Shown here one piece after another: positions 1 through 8,196 of a stretch of DNA of 21,073 bases. This DNA comes from a virus. The notes beneath the pieces were generated by a model that saw only the letters and a list, made by a program, of their open reading frames with translations, was not told where the DNA came from and did not search any database. Numbering within the stretch: the stretch's first letter is position 1; every line of letters begins with the position of its first letter. The DNA is taken from IMG/VR virus record IMGVR_UViG_3300000117_000219, positions 4,422 through 25,494 of that record; one strand, given 5' to 3'. The translations under genes and the position numbers were made by a program.

Positions 1-1541
1 ACTATCATATTAGAATTAATAGAGTTTGCTTGTATATGTGAACTGTCTATCGCTCCAGAGACAATTTGATTCGTGTCAATGCTATTTGCTGAGACATGAG
101 ATAAATCAATAGATCCTGCTATTATAGCAGCTGTTCCAATACTATTCACTGCTATTTCACTAGTTCCAATAGAGCCTGCTACTATAGCTGTTGAACCTAT
201 ACTATTCGCTGCAACATGAGAACTATTAATAGCTCCTGCTACTATAGCTGTTGACCCAATACTGTTTGCTGATACATGAGATGAATCAATAGCTCCTGCT
301 ATAATGTTTGCTGTACCAATGCTATTTACTGCCATTTCTGAGCTTCCAATAGTACCTGCTATTATAGCTGCTGAACCTATACTATTCGCTGCAACATGAG
401 AACTATTAATAGCTCCTGCTACTATAGCTGTTGACCCAATACTATTTGCAGAGATATGAGATGAATCAATTGCATCTGATATAATATTTGCTGTGCCGAT
501 ACTATTTGCTGCCATTTCCGAACTTCCAATAACGCCTGCGACTATTGCTGCTGAAGTTATGGAGTTTGCTTTTATTTGAGCAGTATCTACAGCATTTCCT
601 GCTATCAAGTCTCCTGTGATTGCATTTGATACAATTTCTGAAGTGTTTACAGAATTAAAAGATATTTGTGCATTTGTAATTGCATTTGATACAATTTCGG
701 AAGTATTTACTGCATTAGCTGCTATTTTTGCATTTGTAATTGCATCCGCGGCTATTTGTAAAGTTTTTACTGCTCCTGTTAATAGTTGCGCGGTATCTAC
801 AGCATTGCCTGCTATTTTAGTATTTATAACAATGTTATCTGCTAATTTAGCGGCAGCGTCTACTGCTCCACTAGATAGTATAATACCGTTTACAGAGTTT
901 GCTGCTATTTGAGTACCACCTACAGAATTTCCTGCTATAATTGTTCCATTTACAGAGTTTACTGATATTTCTGAACTTCCTATTGCGTTAGCTGATATTT
1001 CTATTCCTGAGATAGAGTTAGCAGCAATAGCTGATGAACCCACTGAGTTTGCAGCTAATTCTACTGCTGTAATAGAGTTTGCTGTAACTGTAAATGCTTG
1101 TACTGCATCTGCTGTTAATTGTGCTGCTGTAATACTATTTGCTTGAATAGCAACTGTCCCAATTGCGTTAGATGCTATTTCATTACTTGTAATGGAATCT
1201 GCTTGAATAGCAACTGTTCCAATACTGTTTGCTCCTATTTCATTACTTGTAATGGAACCTGCTTGAATAGCAACTGTTCCAATACTATTTGCTGCTATTT
1301 CAGAGTCTCCAATTGCATTTGCTGCTATAGCTACACTTCCAATACTATTTGCAGCTATATGAGAACTATCTATTTCTCCTGCTATAATATTTGCAGCTCC
1401 AATGCTATTTGCTGATATATGTGAATTATTTATAGAGCCTGCAACTATAGCTGCAGCTCCTATTGAATTTGCTTCAATATGAATAGATTGTACAGCATTA
1501 CCACTTAACTGTGTGCTTGTAATAGTATTTCCTGCAATTTC
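1..1541 (-). repeat. Decapeptide-coding tandem repeats in J (30-nt unit, 60- and 180-nt superunits)
   Basis: About 51 successive 10-residue units, each 30 nt, stay in frame without interruption to the window edge. The consensus alternates A-N-S-I-G-S-x-A-I-x with A-G-x-I-x-S-S-x-I-x, giving a 60-nt double unit. Segments 181-360 and 361-540 are near copies (about 21 mismatches in 180 by hand count), and 61-180 is a more diverged relative. A separate cluster of very similar 60-nt units lies at 1141-1320, and another at about 613-740. Isoleucine (sometimes Val, Leu or Met) recurs at fixed positions, as expected for a repetitive beta or trimeric fibre shaft. That structural reading is inference. 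Confidence 0.93.
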
Positions 1542-4500
1542 TAATGCGTCTTCAATTCTTTGCTTATTAGTAAATGGTGTATAACTATATGTACTTCCTG
1601 ATAAACTTACTTCACCAATAATAGTATCTTTCATTCTATCGAATGGAAGATTTTGTTTGAATGTGTTTGCACCACTATAAGACCTAGTTGGGCTAGCGTC
1701 AAGAGTTAGAACGGTATCACTTGTAATGTCCATAATTCTTCCCATGAAACGAGTAGTTCCCGCATCATCAAGAATCATTATATCTCCCTCTACATAATCA
1801 GTTGTAAAAGTAGTGCTTGAACCTGTTACTTCTGGTTCTCCTGCTGTAGTTGTAATTGTACCGTTTGCTTGGCTAATGTCATTATTAGATTGTCCTAATC
1901 TTGCTAAATACTGATAATTTACTGTAAATCCATCTGCATCTTCTGTAGATTCTGTTACAAGTTTTATAGGTCTCAATGGGTCACTTCTTACAGTTCCTCT
2001 AGCAGTATTTCCATCGTAATCAAACATTAAGTAAGCATTATCGCCATCGGACATATCTGGGAATGTTTGTTCTGTATATGCTGTATTTCCTGAATTTACA
2101 ATTACAGAACTAACACCGTTTGGTGGACTAAATACATAAGTGCTATTTGCAAAAGTAACAGTACCATTTGAACTATTGATAGTAGGAACAGTAGTTAGTA
2201 TTCCACCTTTTTGAATTGCACCATTAAGTCCTGCATTTATTGTACCTGCTCCGAATATCGTAAATAGTGCTTCATTGAACACACATAGTTTTTGTACCCA
2301 ACCAGAAGTCTGACCGTTAGTTGCTACTGTTTGAACACGAAGAATGTAGTTTCCTGGAACTACTTGATTAATTGTAAAGTCTGTTTTATTGTTTGAGTTT
2401 ATTCGTACTGTCGTAAATTCTCTATTTGCATCCACTTCATTATTTGGACTTATAATATTATGCTGTATATTATATCCTGCTAAATGTTCATAAACATCAT
2501 CTAAAACATTGCCCTCGGAGTCTGTTCTGCTAGTTTTAGGATGAGCCCAGTTTATAACTACTGAGTAATCGTTTATTGTATCTCCCTCTCCTACTTGGTC
2601 ACCGCCTTCTGCACTTCCTGGAACAATAGTTGAACTTACAGATCTAGGTACTGGAATTTGGTCTGTTCTTTTTGGAGTTTGGGCAATATCTGCATAAGTT
2701 GGAATTACCCAACCTCTGTCTACTGCATCATATTTTTCTACATGATACTCTGCAGCATTAATACTGTATATCATTTTATCATCTGGGCTTACAGATGTAA
2801 TAATATATTGTTTAGTAGAGCCTGATACATCTCCTCCTTCTACTTGGTCTCCTGTAACTGTAAAAATAACTTCTCCATTTGGAGCTGCACTAAATGCACT
2901 AGATACTGTTACAGAAGTTGCATTAAAGGAAGAAATAGTTTGAGTTTCGATTCTTACATCATCTGACCAAACTGTTTGAACTACATTACCTGCATCATCT
3001 TTTAAATTAGAAGCTTTTGCATGAGTATCGATAGCATTACCATCTTCATCAAAGAGTACTACATCTCCTGTTTGATATGTTACTGAATTAATAGTAGCTA
3101 AAGGTTGTGCTATGTAACAACCTCCACTTGGAAATATTAAATTTAATTTAAAGGTATCGTCATTATTTAGATAGCTAGTTATATCTCTATCTGTTTTAAT
3201 TACTGTTGAAGAAGATGCGGAAGATGTTGTAACTCTTCCACTTGCAGTTATATTTGTTAAGTCTGAATCTTGAACAGATATCACATCACCTGGTTTTAGC
3301 ATAGCGCCATTAAGTCCAGTTGAAAAACTAACTACTTCTTGTTCTAACTTTTCTGTATAAAGTTGATATTTACCATGTCTTATAGCTTGTCCTTGTGAAG
3401 TACATCCATAAGCAGTAACATCTTTTCTTCTTATTTTTCCTGTTCTAGCTATTTCATCATGGTCTTCGACTACTTCTACAGCTTGTTTATATCCATTATC
3501 TGGGTCATTCCAAGTTACTGCTATTTGATTGTGCTTAAAACGACCTGCAGTTCCAGAATATCCAAACTGACCTTCTATAACATTTGATTTGTTAAAAGCA
3601 TATACAGGGCCTTTTTGTATATTTGAACCTAAAGTTACTTGTCCATTGTACCATACTAACATAGAACGCACCATAGATGCTAAGTTTTTTAACATCTTGA
3701 TAGCATTTGTTGACTTAGAAATATATAAATTACAAGTAAATCTTGGTTCTGTTCCACCCTTTCCGTCTGGTACTAATTCATCACAGTATTTTGCTAATTG
3801 GAATAATGTATATTTATCTATTTGTGAAAAATCAAAATCTTCATCAAGGTATTTACCTAGTCCGTATCTTTGATTAGTCAGCAAGTCATAAAATACCCAT
3901 ATAGGATTACTACAATAAACTGATTCATAATTAGGGTCTGTTGGGTCTGTAAAAACTTTTTTATCGCCTCTAAAATTACCATCCCAATCTTGGACTGTTC
4001 CCGTATCGGCTCCAGTAATAACATTACGAGTATACGAAGCTACAGTAGCTCTTACTCCTGTAAGTGGATTTATTGCATCAAAAGGAAAATAGTTCGTAGG
4101 AACTTTTACTTTCATTCCACGAATTTCATATCCTCTTTTTGGTATTTGTTGGAAATCTTCAGCGTCAACTACTATAGCTGCATAGGCAGAATAAGGATAT
4201 GTTAATTTATCTGTAATAATATTTTCAATCTGTTTTATTACACCAGCATTTGTTTGTTGCCATGAATTTTCTTTTTGATTAACTGCTGAAATTCTTTCAA
4301 ATTTTAATCTATAAGCATCAAAAGGTTGATATTGACTGATATCTATAGTGAAAACTTGATTAAAAGGTTGTTTTGATTTTGCTGTTATTTTACCATTTGA
4401 GTAACCTCTAGGTTCACCGTTTGCTTTATAATTTGCTCTACCACTTACATTTGCTCTACCAACTTTTACAACATCTGTATAAGTGCTTCCTCCATCTCTT

Positions 4501-5576
4501 GAATACCCAAAAGTAATTCTATATTCTGCAAAACCGTTACCGAGTCTGCCATTTTCTTTTTGAGAAATCATAGAATTAAAAGCAATTGTTGCTTTTAATG
4601 TATCTACTTCTCCTGGGTTACCCACTCCCATTTCACTAGATGTTACTATAAGCGCATTTCCTGTATAGTCTTGGTGACCGCCACTAAAATCAAAGTTATT
4701 TCCACCACCAGTTGGGCCTGGATAACCAGTTCCTGCTGTAGTGCCTAAATTACCTCCAGAAACTTGAAAAGCTACAGAAGCACTACCAATACCTTTCGGA
4801 GTTGGCATATACTCTTGTTCTCTTTCTCCTGTTCTGAATCCATAACCAAAGTTTTGATAGTTATAAACAGGTTGTTGATGTGGATTGTATGTTGGACTAG
4901 AAAGTATTGCTGTTACATTAGAACTATCTAGTCCTCCAGCTGTAATAGTAGCAGTATTTCCACTAAAACTAGAAACATTAGCTACATAATCCATATAGAT
5001 TGCTGTATTTGAAATAGTAGTCATTGGAGTAGTGTCTACTCGTATTGCTGAAGTATTAATAAACTCTGTTACTCCTGCAACAAGTTGTCCACCATTTTTT
5101 CCTGCACCATCAATTCTTACTAGAGGTTCCATCCCTGACACATTTCCTGTGTATTCATCTGAACTTGCAAAGGCTATATTAGAAGTGTTGGAAGAAATTA
5201 TTATGTTATTTCCTGCTACAGTATTGATTGAGTTTGTTGACCTTTTTTTGCCCCCTGTTATAAGAACTTGTCTAATACCATCTGAAGTTGACGCACCCCC
5301 AAACATATTTTGAGAATTATTGTCAGTAACAACTCCTGTAGAAGCTACATAATTTACATCATAAGAAATTTGTGGGGATATTTTATTTTTATTTACTGTA
5401 TTTGCTACAGGATTATCATTTAATCGAATACTGGCAACACCATCTACAAGACCTTCAATTGGGCCTTCTGATAGTACATCATAGATTACTGCGGTTTGCG
5501 CACGAGTACCTGCTACTCTAACTCCATTAGTATCTTCGGATGAGGTTGCTGATGTTGTTCCTTCTGCTATTGCCAT
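1..5576 (-). CDS. J: Tail tip attachment / central fibre protein (lambda J-like), 3' end beyond window
   Basis: Host-recognition protein at the tip of the tail. The frame is open from ATG 5576-5574 to the window edge (1858 full codons, no stop), already longer than lambda J (about 1130 aa). The start has a good Shine-Dalgarno (AAGGA, 7 nt upstream) and lies 9 nt after gene I. The N-terminus has the J hallmark DVLSEGPIEGLVDG (about residues 33-46). Residues about 545-770 carry the conserved core: NPIWVFYDLLTNQRYGLG, YCDELVPDG, RFTCNLYI, TWNDPDNGYKQAVE, YGCTSQGQA and KPGDVISV. A fibronectin type III-like domain follows (about 995-1105; VVINWAHP through YILRVQTVATNG). From about residue 1346 to the window edge the chain is decapeptide repeats. 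The J assignment is firm from these motifs and the M-L-K-I-J order. The receptor-binding end is not in the window, so host range cannot be read. Confidence 0.93.
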   Translation of the reverse strand, partial: MAIAEGTTSATSSEDTNGVRVAGTRAQTAVIYDVLSEGPIEGLVDGVASIRLNDNPVANTVNKNKISPQISYDVNYVASTGVVTDNNSQNMFGGASTSDGIRQVLITGGKKRSTNSINTVAGNNIIISSNTSNIAFASSDEYTGNVSGMEPLVRIDGAGKNGGQLVAGVTEFINTSAIRVDTTPMTTISNTAIYMDYVANVSSFSGNTATITAGGLDSSNVTAILSSPTYNPHQQPVYNYQNFGYGFRTGEREQEYMPTPKGIGSASVAFQVSGGNLGTTAGTGYPGPTGGGNNFDFSGGHQDYTGNALIVTSSEMGVGNPGEVDTLKATIAFNSMISQKENGRLGNGFAEYRITFGYSRDGGSTYTDVVKVGRANVSGRANYKANGEPRGYSNGKITAKSKQPFNQVFTIDISQYQPFDAYRLKFERISAVNQKENSWQQTNAGVIKQIENIITDKLTYPYSAYAAIVVDAEDFQQIPKRGYEIRGMKVKVPTNYFPFDAINPLTGVRATVASYTRNVITGADTGTVQDWDGNFRGDKKVFTDPTDPNYESVYCSNPIWVFYDLLTNQRYGLGKYLDEDFDFSQIDKYTLFQLAKYCDELVPDGKGGTEPRFTCNLYISKSTNAIKMLKNLASMVRSMLVWYNGQVTLGSNIQKGPVYAFNKSNVIEGQFGYSGTAGRFKHNQIAVTWNDPDNGYKQAVEVVEDHDEIARTGKIRRKDVTAYGCTSQGQAIRHGKYQLYTEKLEQEVVSFSTGLNGAMLKPGDVISVQDSDLTNITASGRVTTSSASSSTVIKTDRDITSYLNNDDTFKLNLIFPSGGCYIAQPLATINSVTYQTGDVVLFDEDGNAIDTHAKASNLKDDAGNVVQTVWSDDVRIETQTISSFNATSVTVSSAFSAAPNGEVIFTVTGDQVEGGDVSGSTKQYIITSVSPDDKMIYSINAAEYHVEKYDAVDRGWVIPTYADIAQTPKRTDQIPVPRSVSSTIVPGSAEGGDQVGEGDTINDYSVVINWAHPKTSRTDSEGNVLDDVYEHLAGYNIQHNIISPNNEVDANREFTTVRINSNNKTDFTINQVVPGNYILRVQTVATNGQTSGWVQKLCVFNEALFTIFGAGTINAGLNGAIQKGGILTTVPTINSSNGTVTFANSTYVFSPPNGVSSVIVNSGNTAYTEQTFPDMSDGDNAYLMFDYDGNTARGTVRSDPLRPIKLVTESTEDADGFTVNYQYLARLGQSNNDISQANGTITTTAGEPEVTGSSTTFTTDYVEGDIMILDDAGTTRFMGRIMDITSDTVLTLDASPTRSYSGANTFKQNLPFDRMKDTIIGEVSLSGSTYSYTPFTNKQRIEDALEIAGNTITSTQLSGNAVQSIHIEANSIGAAAIVAGSINNSHISANSIGAANIIAGEIDSSHIAANSIGSVAIAANAIGDSEIAANSIGTVAIQAGSITSNEIGANSIGTVAIQADSITSNEIASNAIGTVAIQANSITAAQLTADAVQAFTVTANSITAVELAANSVGSSAIAANSISGIEISANAIGSSEISVNSVNGTIIAGNSVGGTQIAANSVNGIILSSGAVDAAAKLADNIVINTKIAGNAVDTAQLLTGAVKTLQIAADAITNAKIAANAVNTSEIVSNAITNAQISFNSVNTSEIVSNAITGDLIAGNAVDTAQIKANSITSAAIVAGVIGSSEMAANSIGTANIISDAIDSSHISANSIGSTAIVAGAINSSHVAANSIGSAAIIAGTIGSSEMAVNSIGTANIIAGAIDSSHVSANSIGSTAIVAGAINSSHVAANSIGSTAIVAGSIGTSEIAVNSIGTAAIIAGSIDLSHVSANSIDTNQIVSGAIDSSHIQANSINSNMI

Positions 5577-5585
5577 ATTTATTCC

Positions 5586-6281
5586 TTACGCTAACTTAAC
5601 ATTAACATTATTCGCTGGTTGTGATACTGAACTACCTCCACCACCTTCTGAGGTGGATATGTATCCAGTAGTATTATTTGTTCCTTTTCCTACGAAAGTA
5701 TATCCTTCGTTTCCTCTTATTCTGTAATCTGTAAATCCAAAGTTTACAACTGCTCCCCCTACTTCCAATCTGCCATATGCTATTGGAACAGGTATACCAG
5801 ATTTTGTATTATTAATGGGGCCGTTGAACATTGTTGATTTTTCTTCATCTAGTTCGTCGGGGTCATCTGTTGTTAATCCAATAATTCCTGCAAGTGCTAA
5901 ATTTAAACCAACTGTAAACATAGCTGCTGCTATCTGTGTTGCAAATTGGCCACTAGGGTCTATAAAAAATGAACCTATCATTAATGCAACACCTATAATT
6001 ATTTTAACAATATCACTACCTCCACTACCTGCAGGTATAGGAGATATTATAATATCATCTTTTCCTAATTGCACTCCAACTGTGTCCATATCTAAGAAGT
6101 CTTCTCCTTTCTGTACTGTAAAATTTACACCATTTTCTGTGCAATCCATAAGATAAGTACGAAGTCCTCCTTTCATAGTATCTATAGCGTGCATAGCTTC
6201 TTGAACTGTCTTACAGTTCAATCTATGTACTTCTCCGAATAGTTCTCCCATTCTTCCTTTTAGATATATGTTTCTTGTCAT
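5586..6281 (-). CDS. I: Tail tip assembly protein I (lambda I-like)
   Basis: 231 aa, similar in length to lambda I (about 223 aa). Residues 1-85 look like the ubiquitin-like beta-grasp domain of this family, ending in DDIIISPIPAGSGG. Two hydrophobic segments follow (about 91-106, KIIIGVALMIGSFF, and about 114-136). Then comes the family-typical stretch NGPINNTKSGIPVPIAYGRL (about 153-171) and a glycine/serine-rich tail. The start ATG overlaps the K stop as ATGA, suggesting translational coupling. J begins 9 nt after the stop. In lambda, I is needed for tip assembly and is thought not to stay in the virion; the same role is inferred here. The assignment rests on the sequence motifs and the K-I-J order. 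Confidence 0.88.
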   Translation of the reverse strand: MTRNIYLKGRMGELFGEVHRLNCKTVQEAMHAIDTMKGGLRTYLMDCTENGVNFTVQKGEDFLDMDTVGVQLGKDDIIISPIPAGSGGSDIVKIIIGVALMIGSFFIDPSGQFATQIAAAMFTVGLNLALAGIIGLTTDDPDELDEEKSTMFNGPINNTKSGIPVPIAYGRLEVGGAVVNFGFTDYRIRGNEGYTFVGKGTNNTTGYISTSEGGGGSSVSQPANNVNVKLA

Positions 6282-6589
6282 GGTTGATAAATCTCGTATT
6301 GTTTGTCAGGGTAGGAAACGATTAAATACGGTATTCCTACCTCGCGACATTGTATTTTGTCGACTTCGCTTGGGCGACAATCTTGGTTATAGTGACTATG
6401 GACTATATATTTTATTTTTGAAATGAGTTGATATTTTACGAAAGTTTTTGGGTCAATCATAAAGTCATTTTCATTTTCGGAAATATTTTCAAGTGGAATA
6501 TATTTTTCATTATTTCCATCTTGTACAACAAGTCCGCAACATTCTCTTGGTGCTTCCCTACCAGCGTGTTCATATATTTCCTGCATCAT
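6278..6589 (-). CDS. K: Tail tip protein K-like, JAMM/MPN metalloprotease domain only
   Basis: 103 aa with the zinc-dependent JAMM signature. Glu16 lies in RECCGL, and His64-Ser-His66, seven residues, Ser74, two residues, Asp77 form the metal-binding core (HSHYNQDCRPSEVD). Tyr67 replaces the usual proline. Lambda K has an N-terminal JAMM domain and a C-terminal NlpC/P60 peptidase domain; here the protein ends right after the JAMM fold, so the peptidoglycan-cleaving part is absent. The start ATG overlaps the L stop (ATGA), with AAGG 7 nt upstream; a second ATG immediately follows. The stop overlaps gene I. All JAMM residues are kept, so I infer an active metalloprotease or isopeptidase-like fold used in tip maturation or entry. 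The substrate is unknown. Confidence 0.85.
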   Translation of the reverse strand: MMQEIYEHAGREAPRECCGLVVQDGNNEKYIPLENISENENDFMIDPKTFVKYQLISKIKYIVHSHYNQDCRPSEVDKIQCREVGIPYLIVSYPDKQYEIYQP

Positions 6590-7812
6590 GAGAACGCCTT
6601 CGCTGCTGGAAACCCTCCAAACGGAAGAGTGGCTTGTGTATTAGTCTTTGCTTTTCCTGTTGAAGTTGCAGTTCCCGAATTGATTGGTGTCCAACCAAAT
6701 CGTTTTTTACATCCTTCAGTTCGTTTACTACAGCCATCTCCTCTTTCCCAATATTCACTTGCTGTAGGGGCTACACTTACGCTTGCTGCTTTCACTTTCC
6801 ATAATATAGTTTTATTGTAAGTAGCAGATGAAGATACATTGTCAGTAAATTTAACATAATCATTGTGTCTATCATCACTATATGCAAAATATTCAGTTCC
6901 ATGTGAGTATGTAGTATAAACTCGAACTCTATTAAAGTTAGAGTTAGTATCACTTGGAGTTCCTGGTGCAGACTGGTTTGCAATTGCTTGCCAATAATTT
7001 GTTACTGTTGCACTAGAAGTAGTACCATTTGCATGATACTTGGTTAAAGTACTTGTTGTGCTGTAATAACTGTCTGCAGTTACAGCTCCTGAAGAATATG
7101 CTGTAAAACTTGTATTACTAGGTATAATATACTCATCGTCTGTATTTACATAGATATTAGTATATGTTGTACCGTTAGCTTCTCCAGCGATTCCAAAAGT
7201 TTTTGAGCCTTCTAAATGCCAAGTACATCCGCTTTGTGCTCTTTTATATTCAGGAACATGGTCTCCCGCTCCTTGATATATAAAAGGACATCTATCAGGT
7301 AAAACATTTCTGGCTGGTATCATTATATTTTCTAAATCAAAAGGTGCTACACATTCTATAGTAATTGATTGTTTTGTTCTACTTTTAATTCTATCGATTG
7401 TATATACATCTCTTGAAAATTCTACTGGCGGACTTGCATCTCCACTTTCTCCATAAAGATACTTTTTAAGAGTTGTTCTACGAATAAATTTTAATCCTAA
7501 AAAGGTTTGATAATTAATAGTACCAATAGCTGCTGAAAACGCAGTAGTAGCATTTGCTATGGTTACTGTAGGTCTTGCTATTGCTCCATCGTTTTTATAT
7601 TCTATACCTTTTACTTGTGCAGGTATAGCTGTATAAGTATTTATTTGAGAATTATTAGAATAATCTCTCATTTGAATAGTAGTTAAATCATCATCAAGAC
7701 CAGACATAAAATATATAAAACTACCCGCAGAGTATTCTAGTTCATATAACTGGACTATCTCTGAGCCAGGGTCAAGTTTTTGTAAGTCTTTTGTTATTAG
7801 ATTTTCTGCCAT
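6586..7812 (-). CDS. L: Minor tail protein L (tip, putative Fe-S protein) with large insertion
   Basis: 408 aa from ATG 7812-7810 (MAENLITKDLQKLDPG), overlapping the M stop by 1 nt (TAATG). A TTG further upstream at 7848 would extend it by 12 residues inside M and has no appeal. Lambda L is about 232 aa and binds a 4Fe-4S cluster through four cysteines. Here Cys175 (LPDRCPFIY), Cys196 (SGCTWH), Cys361 and Cys368 (GDGCSKRTEGCKKRFGW) match that pattern, and the ending LPFGGFPAAKAF matches the family end motif. About 165 residues lie between the second and third cysteine, far more than in lambda. The inserted stretch is rich in Ser, Thr, Tyr and Asn and looks like a surface beta domain. L joins the tail tube to the tip hub. 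Family confidence is high; cluster binding is inferred. Confidence 0.88.
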   Translation of the reverse strand: MAENLITKDLQKLDPGSEIVQLYELEYSAGSFIYFMSGLDDDLTTIQMRDYSNNSQINTYTAIPAQVKGIEYKNDGAIARPTVTIANATTAFSAAIGTINYQTFLGLKFIRRTTLKKYLYGESGDASPPVEFSRDVYTIDRIKSRTKQSITIECVAPFDLENIMIPARNVLPDRCPFIYQGAGDHVPEYKRAQSGCTWHLEGSKTFGIAGEANGTTYTNIYVNTDDEYIIPSNTSFTAYSSGAVTADSYYSTTSTLTKYHANGTTSSATVTNYWQAIANQSAPGTPSDTNSNFNRVRVYTTYSHGTEYFAYSDDRHNDYVKFTDNVSSSATYNKTILWKVKAASVSVAPTASEYWERGDGCSKRTEGCKKRFGWTPINSGTATSTGKAKTNTQATLPFGGFPAAKAFS

Positions 7813-8195
7813 TATGCTTCGTAAACCCTTACAAATGTTGCTGTACAAGTATAGTAATCATCATAATCCCATTTTTGGTCAAATTCTTTTACATAAACTT
7901 TTACTGTTTCTTCATTTCCACTTGCATTTGTATCTGCAAAAGTAAAATTAAAAGCAGTTACACCATTAGTGCTTTCAAAAAATCCAATGATATCATCTAT
8001 TTCTGCTTTTGGTCTAGTTGCAAAGCCTACACTAAACTCTTGTTTTAAATTATTTATACCATTTGCAACTCTTTGTTCATAACCATCGCCAAATTCAGCT
8101 CTAAAAATAACTGGACTATTTTTTCTAGACATACCCTTATCAGGTATTATTGTTCTATTTCCGTATGTTGCTCCTGTGCTAAACCCTAACGCCAT
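7812..8195 (-). CDS. M: Minor tail protein M (lambda M-like)
   Basis: 127 aa against about 109 aa for lambda M. It carries the family core EFGDGYEQRVANGINN (about residues 34-49), then a ubiquitin-sized beta domain ending in CTATFVRVYE. This protein sits at the base of the tail tube where the tip is assembled, between tape measure and L in lambda-type phages, and the same order is seen here. The start is preceded by a near-perfect Shine-Dalgarno, AGGAGGTTAAGATG, built into the last codons of the tape measure gene, whose stop is 1 nt before this ATG. That suggests M is translated strongly on its own rather than only by coupling. Confidence 0.87.
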   Translation of the reverse strand: MALGFSTGATYGNRTIIPDKGMSRKNSPVIFRAEFGDGYEQRVANGINNLKQEFSVGFATRPKAEIDDIIGFFESTNGVTAFNFTFADTNASGNEETVKVYVKEFDQKWDYDDYYTCTATFVRVYEA

Positions 8196-8196
8196 C

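Noticed and set aside
616-912. Plus-strand open frames in the repeat region (also 1119-1415)
   Set aside because: They are antisense shadows of the J repeats. The encoded Cys/Ser/Ala-rich strings have no ribosome site and arise only from the repeat composition.
1-1541. Regular 30-nt repeats resembling a CRISPR array
   Set aside because: There is no repeat/spacer alternation. Every unit encodes a degenerate decapeptide in one open frame continuous with J, and variation follows codon positions.
5815-6156. Plus-strand open frames over I, L, tape measure, neck and capsid genes
   Set aside because: All lie opposite strongly supported minus-strand genes, lack Shine-Dalgarno sequences and resemble no protein family.
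7812-7848. Upstream TTG start for L at 7848
   Set aside because: It would add 12 residues overlapping M. ATG at 7812 has the TAATG overlap with the M stop and the family-like N-terminus.
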